A stretch of 8,354 bases of DNA, taken from positions 1 through 8,354 of the forward strand of contig CAJMNV010000089.1 in the NCBI GenBank assembly GCA_905214825.1, given 5' to 3'. Under the pieces are notes generated by a model, which saw only the letters and a list, made by a program, of their open reading frames with translations, did no database searches and had not been told where the DNA came from. This DNA comes from an uncultured bacterium. Its GTDB lineage: Bacteria > Bacillota > Clostridia > Lachnospirales > Anaerotignaceae. The translations under genes and the position numbers were made by a program. Positions 1 to 5,452 of the stretch are shown here, one piece after another. Every line of letters begins with the position of its first letter. Positions within the stretch are counted from its first letter, which is position 1.

Positions 1-148
1 TTGTAACAGCGTCAGAAACGGCTGTTTTGACATCTGTTAATTGTGCAACCGTTGGGTTTTTCTGTGCAAAGAATCCAGCAGTCACCAAACGTGCAAAACT
101 TTCGTTTTCTGAAATGGCATCAAAAAACATTTTGATTTGATTTTTCAT
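1..148 (-). CDS. spoIIAB: Anti-sigma F factor SpoIIAB, N-terminal part (runs off the window edge)
   Basis: This is the first 49 or so codons of SpoIIAB, the serine kinase and anti-sigma factor that holds sigma-F inactive and phosphorylates SpoIIAA. The visible protein starts MKNQIKMFFDAISENESFAR and continues through AGFFAQKNPTVAQLTDVKTAVSDAVT. It aligns by eye with the B. subtilis SpoIIAB N-terminus, including the NESFAR block and the segment leading into the first ATP-binding motif (E/D-AVTNA). The ATP-binding (Bergerat-fold) motifs and the rest lie beyond position 1. Its ATG (148-146) overlaps the TGA of spoIIAA in an ATGA junction, so the two are translationally coupled. In B. subtilis sigF follows next; here that part lies outside the window. 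Confidence 0.93.
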   Translation of the reverse strand, partial: MKNQIKMFFDAISENESFARLVTAGFFAQKNPTVAQLTDVKTAVSDAVT

Positions 149-498
149 ACCATTTCCCCCTTTCTCAAATATGAAATTGCTTGTTCTTCTGTTTCAAATA
201 TTGGAAATAGTTGGTCTAAAGCGGATAAATGAAAAATTTCTTTGATGCGTTCCCCCGCACCAAAAACGGCAATTTTTCCATGTAATCTTTGTACCAATTT
301 ATATCTACCAATCAAAACACCTATGCCAGAACTATCCATAAATGATACTTTTGAAAAACAAAATAAAATATGTTTGCCTCGTATTTTTTCTAATGTATCA
401 TCTACAACACTTCTTAATTTTTGACAAGTGTGATGGTCAATATCACCTTCCATTGTGACAATTAAAATATTATCTCTTTTTCTACATTCTATATTCAT
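145..498 (-). CDS. spoIIAA: Anti-anti-sigma factor SpoIIAA
   Basis: This STAS-domain protein of 117 residues matches the family's usual length. Unphosphorylated SpoIIAA binds SpoIIAB and frees sigma-F in the forespore; SpoIIAB inactivates it by phosphorylation, and SpoIIE reactivates it. The key motif FMDSSGIGVLIGRYK lies at about residues 53-67. Ser56 is equivalent to the phosphorylated Ser58 of B. subtilis. The GDIDHHT segment (residues 18-24) is also typical of SpoIIAA. The start is supported by an AGGAGG ribosome binding site at 505-510, six bases upstream of the ATG. It is the first gene of the operon and overlaps spoIIAB by four bases. A general STAS anti-anti-sigma factor such as RsbV is the alternative, but the following spoIIAB makes SpoIIAA nearly certain. 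Confidence 0.95.
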   Translation of the reverse strand: MNIECRKRDNILIVTMEGDIDHHTCQKLRSVVDDTLEKIRGKHILFCFSKVSFMDSSGIGVLIGRYKLVQRLHGKIAVFGAGERIKEIFHLSALDQLFPIFETEEQAISYLRKGEMV

Positions 499-532
499 AA
501 AATGCCTCCTTTCTTTCTTACACTATACCTGA

Positions 533-561
533 TTTTTCATACATTGTTTTATATTTCGTAT
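533..561 (-). promoter_or_regulatory. Candidate sigma-H-type promoter for the spoIIA operon
   Basis: On the minus strand, ATACGAAAT (561-553) matches 8 of 9 positions of the sigma-H -35 pattern RNAGGAWWW. An 11-base spacer follows, then TATGAAAAA (541-533), which keeps the GAA core of RNNGAATWW but misses two positions. The -10 element ends 35 bases before the spoIIAA ATG, a sensible leader length. In B. subtilis spoIIA is transcribed by sigma-H with Spo0A; using the same polymerase form here is an inference. A weak sigma-A-like reading (TATAGT, 526-521) lacks a good -35. Confidence 0.35.
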
Positions 562-574
562 TGCAAATTTTTTC

Positions 575-596
575 TTGTCCATGGAAAAAAGGACAA
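575..596. promoter_or_regulatory. Inverted pair of GGACAA motifs resembling SpoIIID sites
   Basis: TTGTCC (575-580) and GGACAA (591-596) form a perfect 6-bp inverted repeat with a 10-base centre. Read outward, each arm resembles the SpoIIID consensus WWRRACARNY: AAGGACAAAG on the plus strand and ATGGACAAGA on the minus strand each match nine of ten positions. SpoIIID activates sigK in the mother cell of B. subtilis. The pair lies about 40 bases upstream of the candidate sigK -10 element. Binding is inferred from the motif and neighbourhood only. Confidence 0.4.
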
Positions 597-617
597 AGTA
601 AAACACACTTAGACACG

Positions 618-646
618 CACAGACAATAAATGTCCTGCATAGAATA
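618..646 (+). promoter_or_regulatory. Candidate sigma-E/sigma-K-type promoter for sigK
   Basis: CATAGAATA (638-646) fits the sigma-K -10 pattern CATANNNTA exactly. CACA at 618-621, 16 bases upstream, fits the loose -35 pattern MACM. The same -10 matches the sigma-E pattern CATACAHT at seven of eight positions, but the sigma-E -35 fit (GCACAGA, 617-623, against KMATATT) is poor. Transcription would start near 652, leaving a short leader with the ribosome binding site at 663-667. In B. subtilis sigK is first read by sigma-E with SpoIIID and later by sigma-K itself, so a mixed element is plausible. Confidence 0.45.
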
Positions 647-674
647 AATCAATCCCCTTTGTAGGAGTGAGGCT

Positions 675-1352
675 ATGCTTTTATCCTGTTTGATTTGTTT
701 TTTATTTGGTTTTTATTATAATGGTTCTTTTCCAAAACCATTATCAAAAGAGGAAGAAGAAAAGTACCTATCACTGTTAAAAAGTAAGAATCAAAAAGAA
801 AGAAAATCTGCAACAGACGCTTTGGTTGTGCATAACTTACGTTTGGTTGCACATATTGCCAAAAAATACAGCATCGCAAAAGACAATGAAGAACTAATTT
901 CCATTGGCACAGTCGGACTGATGAAAGCCATACAAACATATAATCCAGAAAAGAACATACGCCTTGCTTCTTATGCGGCAAGATGTATTGAAAATGAAAT
1001 TTTAATGCATTTACGAGCCGTAAAAAAAATACAACATGAAATGTCATTATATGAACCCATTGGAACGGATAGAGATGGAAATGAAATTGTGATATTGGAC
1101 ATCATCAATGCGGATATACCAGATTTTGCAGATGGTTTGGAATTTTCCATACAATCCCATAAAATGCGATACTCCATACAAACGCTATTGACAAAACGAG
1201 AACAAACCGTTATTTGTTTGCATTATGGACTTGGCAAATACCCACCTTTGACACAACAAGAAATTGCAGAAAAACTTGGTATTTCTCGTTCTTATGTTTC
1301 CAGAATAGAAAAAAAAGCATTGCAAAAACTGCACAATGCTTTACTTTCCTAA
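675..1352 (+). CDS. sigK: RNA polymerase sporulation sigma factor pro-sigma-K, uninterrupted
   Basis: Sigma-K directs late mother-cell transcription (coat, cortex, lysis). The 225-residue protein carries region 2 at about residues 50-115, with EHNLRLVAHI-like and AARCIENEILMHLRA blocks almost identical to B. subtilis SigK. The linker PIGTDRDGNEI (128-138) follows, then region 4 with the helix-turn-helix QQEIAEKLGISRSYVSRIEK (194-213). Residues 1-17 (MLLSCLICFLFGFYYNG) form a hydrophobic pro-sequence before FPKPL. In B. subtilis such a sequence is removed by the membrane protease SpoIVFB. It is about nine residues shorter than the B. subtilis one, and an in-frame TAA at 645-647 rules out a longer start. 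AGGAG at 663-667 supports the ATG. No skin-type element interrupts the gene. It is divergent from spoIIAA and convergent with the marR-like gene. Sigma-E is the nearest alternative, but the CIENEILMHLRA and NEI linker features favour SigK. Confidence 0.93.
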   Translation: MLLSCLICFLFGFYYNGSFPKPLSKEEEEKYLSLLKSKNQKERKSATDALVVHNLRLVAHIAKKYSIAKDNEELISIGTVGLMKAIQTYNPEKNIRLASYAARCIENEILMHLRAVKKIQHEMSLYEPIGTDRDGNEIVILDIINADIPDFADGLEFSIQSHKMRYSIQTLLTKREQTVICLHYGLGKYPPLTQQEIAEKLGISRSYVSRIEKKALQKLHNALLS

Positions 1353-1353
1353 A

Positions 1354-1369
1354 CAGGGCGGTTGCCCTG
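1354..1369. terminator. Small GC-rich hairpin between convergent genes, possible weak terminator
   Basis: CAGGGC and GCCCTG form a 6-bp stem with a four-base loop (GGTT), starting two bases after the sigK stop. It sits between sigK and the end of the marR-like gene and could serve both strands. Neither side has a clean T run: the plus strand continues ATACATATGTTATTC, and the minus strand has only TTT. Its termination strength is therefore doubtful. Confidence 0.35.
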
Positions 1370-1378
1370 ATACATATG

Positions 1379-1813
1379 TTATTCTTTTTCTGAAAAATGT
1401 TTTGCTTCTGCGATAATTTTCAACTGATTTTTCAATATCATAATTTCTTTTTCATCAAAACACTTTAACACTTCTTCATTCACTTCATCAATGATTTTTG
1501 AAATTGGTGCTTCCAATGCTCTTCCCTTTTCTGTAGGTACTACTCGCACCTCTCGTCTATCTTCTTTATTGATGACACGGTCAATCAATCCTTTTTTCTG
1601 CATTCTGTCTAAAACGCCAGAAATGGTTGATGTTTCTAAACAAAGAACTTCAGAAATCTGTTTTGGTGTTGCAAATTCCCTTTGCCACAAACAACTCAAA
1701 ACACCATATTGTGATGGTGTCACATCATAATCTGCTAATTTTCCGTTTAAGTATTGAAACACAGTATGTTGGGCTGTTGTTAAGAGATAGTTGATACATT
1801 GTGTTAATTCCAT
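1379..1813 (-). CDS. MarR-family winged helix-turn-helix transcriptional regulator
   Basis: This 144-residue protein has the MarR layout: an N-terminal dimerisation helix, the DVTPSQYGVLSCLW segment (30-43), a helix-turn-helix at about 49-75 (TPKQISEVLCLETSTISGVL) and a beta-wing with the family signature DRREVRVVPTEKG (85-97). A C-terminal helical dimerisation region follows. MarR proteins are dimeric DNA-binding repressors, often ligand- or redox-responsive; the ligand and targets here are unknown. I chose the ATG at 1813-1811 because AAGGAAAAGG lies eight bases upstream. The in-frame ATG ten codons earlier (1843) has no ribosome binding site. The gene is 66 bases after trhP in the same direction with no obvious terminator between, so it may be the last gene of that transcript. 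Confidence 0.88.
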   Translation of the reverse strand: MELTQCINYLLTTAQHTVFQYLNGKLADYDVTPSQYGVLSCLWQREFATPKQISEVLCLETSTISGVLDRMQKKGLIDRVINKEDRREVRVVPTEKGRALEAPISKIIDEVNEEVLKCFDEKEIMILKNQLKIIAEAKHFSEKE

Positions 1814-1861
1814 AATTTTAACCTTTTCCTTTTCTAATATCATGCTATAAATAACACTGCT

Positions 1862-1877
1862 TGCAAACCAAATTGCA
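1862..1877. repeat. Short inverted repeat TGCAA-N6-TTGCA upstream of the marR-like gene
   Basis: TGCAA (1862-1866) and TTGCA (1873-1877) are perfect 5-bp inverted arms with a six-base centre. The repeat lies 49-64 bases upstream of the chosen marR start, in the gap after trhP. Autoregulating MarR proteins commonly bind AT-rich palindromes of 16-20 bp near their own promoter, so this is a possible operator. At this length in AT-rich DNA, chance is a real alternative. Confidence 0.2.
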
Positions 1878-1879
1878 TA

Positions 1880-3124
1880 TTAAGTATTTGATGTGAATTT
1901 TCGCATCATATCAAATGCCTGTACAGGTTGTGAAAATTTCATTTTCAACCTTTCTTGTGGATGTGGGGCTGTGGATACTGTCTCTCCCGCTTCGTTATAC
2001 AGTTCTGTCACAATCATAGAAAAAGATTTTCCTTTTGCAGGCATCACTTCAATTTCATCACCAACAGAAAATTTGTTTCTTTGTTCTATCCATGCAAAAC
2101 CATCTGCATCACTGTCCTGTTGCACCACACCAATAAAATCATAGTCACGAATATAAGAATTATTGGTATACACTTGTTGGTCGCCATCAGGCTTACCATA
2201 ATAAAATGCAGTTGTATATTCTCTATGGCTTGCTTTTGACACCTCTTCCAAATATATAGGTAAATTCTTTTCATATAATGCAGGGTCTGTAAAATAGTCA
2301 TCTATGGCTTGTCTATATGCCTTAATCACTGTACCTACATAAAATGGTGTTTTCATTCTACCTTCTATTTTTAAACTTACCACGCCAGCATCTACCAAAT
2401 CTGGAATATGGTCAATCATACATAAATCTTTGGAATTATAAATATAAGTGCCTCTTTCATTCTCTTCCACAGGCATATATTCACCAGGTCTTGTTTCTTC
2501 TACCAAATGATATTTCCAACGACAAGGGTGTGCACAAGCCCCTTTATTTGCATCTCTGCCACTCAAATAATTGCTCAATAAGCATCTTCCGGAATAAGAA
2601 ATACACATTGCACCATGTACAAATGCCTCAATTTCCATATCTTCCGGTATTTTCTCACGGATTTCTTTGATTTCTTTTATAGACAGTTCACGTGCAACTA
2701 CCACACGTCGTGCCCCTAACTGATACCACATTTTTGCACTTTGGTAATTGGTATTGTTTGCTTGTGTGGAAATATGAATTTCTAAATTGGGGGCAGCTTC
2801 TTTTGCAACAGAAAACACGCCCAAATCAGAAACCAAAACAGCATCTGCCCCCAATGCTTCAATTTCTTTGAAATATTCTGCCATACCTTCAAAGTCTGCA
2901 TTGTGTGCATAAATATTTGCAGTAACATATACCTTTGCCCCATGTGCATGTGCAAATTGAATACCTTCTGCCATTTTTTCTTTATCAAAATTTTTTGCTT
3001 TGGCACGTAAGCTATATGCTTCTCCACCAATATAAACAGCATCTGCACCATATAATATTGCGATTTTTAATTTTTCCAAATCTCCAGCAGGTGCTAACAA
3101 TTCAGGTTTTATTTTATTTTGCAT
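1880..3124 (-). CDS. trhP: tRNA 5-hydroxyuridine synthesis protein TrhP (peptidase U32 family)
   Basis: This U32-family protein has 414 residues, close to B. subtilis YrrO/TrhP2. TrhP is known to hydroxylate U34 of certain tRNAs to ho5U, needing prephenate and iron-sulfur assembly in E. coli. The N-terminal ELLAPAGDLEKLKIAILYGA (8-27) and AVYIGG opening are typical. The family signature E-x-F-x2-G-A-M-C-x4-G-x-C-x-L-S is met at residues 166-184. Cys174, Cys181, Cys197 and Cys201 are the likely cluster ligands. I start at the ATG at 3124-3122, preceded by AAGGAG; the longer frame up to 3190 lies inside trmR and has no family similarity. It overlaps trmR by 11 bases. Older annotations call this family collagenase-like protease, which the context argues against. 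B. subtilis has a pair (TrhP1, TrhP2); only the long form is seen here. Confidence 0.88.
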   Translation of the reverse strand: MQNKIKPELLAPAGDLEKLKIAILYGADAVYIGGEAYSLRAKAKNFDKEKMAEGIQFAHAHGAKVYVTANIYAHNADFEGMAEYFKEIEALGADAVLVSDLGVFSVAKEAAPNLEIHISTQANNTNYQSAKMWYQLGARRVVVARELSIKEIKEIREKIPEDMEIEAFVHGAMCISYSGRCLLSNYLSGRDANKGACAHPCRWKYHLVEETRPGEYMPVEENERGTYIYNSKDLCMIDHIPDLVDAGVVSLKIEGRMKTPFYVGTVIKAYRQAIDDYFTDPALYEKNLPIYLEEVSKASHREYTTAFYYGKPDGDQQVYTNNSYIRDYDFIGVVQQDSDADGFAWIEQRNKFSVGDEIEVMPAKGKSFSMIVTELYNEAGETVSTAPHPQERLKMKFSQPVQAFDMMRKFTSNT

Positions 3125-3803
3125 TTTTATTTGCTCCTTCTTCTTGTACAATTTCTTTTTTCTTGTAACAAAGTGCCATACCATCACCAATGGGAATAAT
3201 AGATGTTTCTAATGCTTCATGATGTGTAATATCCCATAGAAAATTACGCAAACGTTTGTGTATGGTACGCTGTCTTCTGGGCACGCTAAATCTGGTTTGT
3301 GCAATCGTGCCGCCTTGCAATACATCATCTACAATCAAAATACCACCCACAGGCAGTAAACGCAAACAATGTGGTAAAAAATTACCATATTGCCCTTTTG
3401 CTGCATCTAAAAATATCACATCATAAGGCCCTTGTAGAGTTGGCAAAATATCTGCCGCATCACCTTCTAATATCGTGATTTTATTTTCTAATCCCATACG
3501 TTTCATATTTTCTCTGGCATCTTTGAGCATCACTTCAAAACGGTCAATGGTTGTCACAGTACCATTTTCTGGCAGATACTGACACATCAATCCTGCAGAA
3601 AATCCAACAGCAGTACCAATTTCTAAAATATGCTTTGGTTTTTTCATTTGCAAAAGCACGCTCAACAATCTTGCCGTTTCCAATGGGATAATTGGTACTT
3701 CTGCGGCGATTGCTTCTTTTTGTATTTCTCCTAAAACGCCGTCATACATGGGTTGTACGGTTCTTAAATACGCATTCATCGTATCATCTGTTACATAATT
3801 CAT
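3114..3803 (-). CDS. trmR: tRNA 5-hydroxyuridine methyltransferase TrmR (YrrM-type O-methyltransferase)
   Basis: This 229-residue class I SAM-dependent O-methyltransferase resembles B. subtilis YrrM/TrmR, which methylates ho5U34 in tRNA to mo5U. The SAM-binding motif I ILEIGTAVGFSAG is at 59-71, TTIDRFE with the acidic ribose-binding residue at 84-90, and VIFLDAAKGQY at 129-139. VDDVLQGG (158-165) holds the paired Asp residues that bind the metal in the catechol-O-methyltransferase group. The ATG at 3803 has AAGGAG nine bases upstream, and the gene lies 20 bases after mltG. Its 3' end carries the ribosome binding site for trhP and overlaps it by 11 bases, so the two enzymes of the pathway are probably made together. 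By sequence alone it could be another small-molecule O-methyltransferase; the adjacent trhP decides the call. Confidence 0.87.
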   Translation of the reverse strand: MNYVTDDTMNAYLRTVQPMYDGVLGEIQKEAIAAEVPIIPLETARLLSVLLQMKKPKHILEIGTAVGFSAGLMCQYLPENGTVTTIDRFEVMLKDARENMKRMGLENKITILEGDAADILPTLQGPYDVIFLDAAKGQYGNFLPHCLRLLPVGGILIVDDVLQGGTIAQTRFSVPRRQRTIHKRLRNFLWDITHHEALETSIIPIGDGMALCYKKKEIVQEEGANKNAK

Positions 3804-3823
3804 AAAAAGAGTTCTCCTTGTCT

Positions 3824-5266
3824 TTACTGTGTCAAACTTGCTTTATATTTTTCTTTTGCTGCCAAAAATTCTTCATTGGTTTTGCAGAATACATGATTTG
3901 ATTTTCCTTCTGCTTCTACAACATAATACAAATATTCATTTTTTTCAGGATATAATGCCGCTTTGAAAGACGCTTCACCCGGATTTGCAATAGGGCCCAG
4001 TGGCAAGCCTTTATTCATACGAGTATTATAAGGAGAATCTGTTTCCAAATCTTCTTTTGTCAATTCGTCGCCTGTTTTACCCACAGCGTATAATACGGTT
4101 GCATCAATACCCAATGACATATTTTGTTGTAAGCGGTTATATATCACACCTGATGCTCTGGCACGTTCTTCATCTAATGAAATTTCTTTTTCTATCATAG
4201 ATGCAATTCGAACAATTTCATCTAATGTATACCCACTGGTCGCCACAGCATCTTGATATGCGGTCGTGTACATTTGCTCAAATCTATCCAACATCATAAC
4301 AATCAAATCATGTGCAGTTGTTTCTTTTGTCAAAAAGTAAGTATCTGGAAATAAATACCCTTCTAAGCGATACTCTCTTTTTGGTAAATCTTTCAAAAAT
4401 GTATGCGGAAATGTCCCATTGTTGACTTCATCTATAAAAGCATCAGCCGTACAAATCCCCTTTTCTTCCGCTCGTTGTGCAATTTGTTTTACGGTAAATC
4501 CTTCCGGTATGGTGATTTTGTTTTCATTTTGCACAGAACCCGTCTGCAATAATGCCATAATTTGTGCATTTGTCATACCAGTATCCACATCATAAGTCCC
4601 TTGTTGATATGTTCCGTCATAACCATTGAGTTTGCTACTCAAACGGAATGTGATTGTACTGGAAATCAAATCATTTTCTTTTAATATTTTCGCAATATCC
4701 GTAGTACTTGCACCAGCAGGTACTGTAATCGAAACAGTTTTTCCTGTTAAATTTTCTTCACTGCCATCTGTCATCATCAGCCCTTTGGCAAATCGAAAAC
4801 AGATAAAACAAACCAACACTGCAATGAAAAGAAATAATATTGCCTTAAACCCCTTTGTCATTTTTCTTTTCCTCTTTCTTTTTGTTTTTTTGTGACTCGG
4901 TCTATCTGTCGATGTTTGTCTTTGCGTTGTTTGTGCTATTTGGTTTTGTTGTGTATTTTCCTTCTTTTTTTCTCTTATTTTCGTTGGGTACTGTGTTTTT
5001 GTTAAAACTTCCTCTTCTGTTTTATTGTAATATTTTGGTATTTTGGTATGTACCAATTCTGCTTCTTTTTGTACCAATTCCGTATGTTCATTTACCACAG
5101 GCATTGATTTTTTTCTATTTTGTCCATAATACATAGTATCACTGCGGTCACGTCTTGGAAAATATGTTGTCTGGAATGTTTCTTCTTTTTGTGCATGTCT
5201 CTTTTGTCGCTCAGACGACATATTTTCTGACTGTTGTTCTTCTTGTAAGTCATTTTTTTCTTCCAT
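3824..5266 (-). CDS. mltG: Endolytic peptidoglycan transglycosylase MltG (YceG-like)
   Basis: MltG is a membrane-bound lytic transglycosylase that cuts nascent glycan strands and so helps end their synthesis. The 480-residue protein has a long hydrophilic cytoplasmic N-terminus (1-136, rich in Gln, Glu and Lys) ending in the basic run KRKRKRK. One transmembrane helix follows at about 142-159 (AILFLFIAVLVCFICFRF). Outside the membrane come a LysM-like subdomain (about 177-245) and the YceG catalytic domain. The MIEKE motif puts the likely catalytic glutamate at residue 359. The conserved LPLGPIANPG (421-430) and ALYPEKNEYLYYVV (437-450) are present. The start is supported by AAGGAGG ten bases upstream. 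It is the first gene of the mltG-trmR-trhP operon, the same neighbourhood as yrrL-yrrM in Bacillus. The roughly 140-residue cytoplasmic extension is longer than in E. coli MltG. Confidence 0.93.
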   Translation of the reverse strand: MEEKNDLQEEQQSENMSSERQKRHAQKEETFQTTYFPRRDRSDTMYYGQNRKKSMPVVNEHTELVQKEAELVHTKIPKYYNKTEEEVLTKTQYPTKIREKKKENTQQNQIAQTTQRQTSTDRPSHKKTKRKRKRKMTKGFKAILFLFIAVLVCFICFRFAKGLMMTDGSEENLTGKTVSITVPAGASTTDIAKILKENDLISSTITFRLSSKLNGYDGTYQQGTYDVDTGMTNAQIMALLQTGSVQNENKITIPEGFTVKQIAQRAEEKGICTADAFIDEVNNGTFPHTFLKDLPKREYRLEGYLFPDTYFLTKETTAHDLIVMMLDRFEQMYTTAYQDAVATSGYTLDEIVRIASMIEKEISLDEERARASGVIYNRLQQNMSLGIDATVLYAVGKTGDELTKEDLETDSPYNTRMNKGLPLGPIANPGEASFKAALYPEKNEYLYYVVEAEGKSNHVFCKTNEEFLAAKEKYKASLTQ

Positions 5267-5282
5267 AAAAGCAGTGCCTCCT

Positions 5283-5303
5283 TCAATTTTTGACTTAAAT
5301 TGA
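5283..5303. repeat. Inverted repeat TCAATTT-N7-AAATTGA in the mltG leader
   Basis: TCAATTT (5283-5289) and AAATTGA (5297-5303) are perfect 7-bp inverted arms around a seven-base centre. The repeat lies just downstream of the candidate mltG -10 element, at about the start of transcription, and just upstream of the ribosome binding site. That position suits a repressor operator. No known regulator's motif is recognised, and AT-rich palindromes also arise by chance. Confidence 0.3.
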
Positions 5304-5307
5304 TTTT

Positions 5308-5336
5308 ATTATACAGTTTTCTTGCTTTTCATACAA
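5308..5336 (-). promoter_or_regulatory. Candidate sigma-A promoter for the mltG-trmR-trhP operon
   Basis: On the minus strand, a perfect TATAAT (5313-5308) lies 17 bases downstream of TTGTAT (5336-5331), a weak -35 with only the TTG matching. Transcription would start around 5300, giving a leader of about 35 bases containing AAGGAGG. The spacing and perfect -10 make this the likely housekeeping promoter of the operon. Confidence 0.6.
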
Positions 5337-5393
5337 CCTTTTCTTGCAATAACCATTCTTTTGTAAAAAAATTTTTCATATTTCTTAATCATA

Positions 5394-5421
5394 TTGCAGA
5401 AAAATGCATACCTGTTATAAT
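5394..5421 (+). promoter_or_regulatory. Sigma-A promoter for folC, extended -10
   Basis: TTGCAG (5394-5399) and a perfect TATAAT (5416-5421) are separated by 16 bases. TG at 5413-5414 makes an extended -10 (TGTTATAAT). Transcription would start near 5428, some ten bases before the AAGGAGG of folC. This promoter lies inside the longer open frame that begins at 5300, which is strong evidence that folC starts at 5453. Confidence 0.75.
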
Positions 5422-5452
5422 GGATACAGATTGTTCTAAGGAGGAATTTGAT

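Noticed and set aside
553..561. Spo0A box overlapping the spoIIA promoter
   Set aside because: The best match to TGNCGAA on the minus strand has only the CGAA end plus the free position, too weak to report.
673..1047. Open frame antisense to sigK
   Set aside because: It lies wholly opposite the well-conserved sigK coding region, and its product has no recognisable domain.
675..1352. A skin-type element or recombination remnant in sigK
   Set aside because: The gene is continuous from the pro-sequence through region 4, with no recombinase nearby.
1814..1843. A longer marR start at 1843
   Set aside because: No ribosome binding site precedes that ATG; the one at 1813 has AAGGAAAAGG eight bases upstream.
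3125..3190. A longer trhP starting inside trmR
   Set aside because: The extra 22 residues have no U32 similarity and no ribosome binding site, whereas the ATG at 3124 has AAGGAG upstream and begins the conserved N-terminus.
4626..5136. Hydrophobic-looking plus-strand frames opposite mltG
   Set aside because: Their Phe/Leu-rich products come from the complement of the Lys/Glu/Gln-rich MltG N-terminus; no ribosome binding site or family match.
5300..5452. A longer folC reading frame starting 51 codons earlier
   Set aside because: The segment contains the folC promoter (5394-5421), shows no FolC similarity, and the start at 5453 has a strong AAGGAGG at proper spacing.
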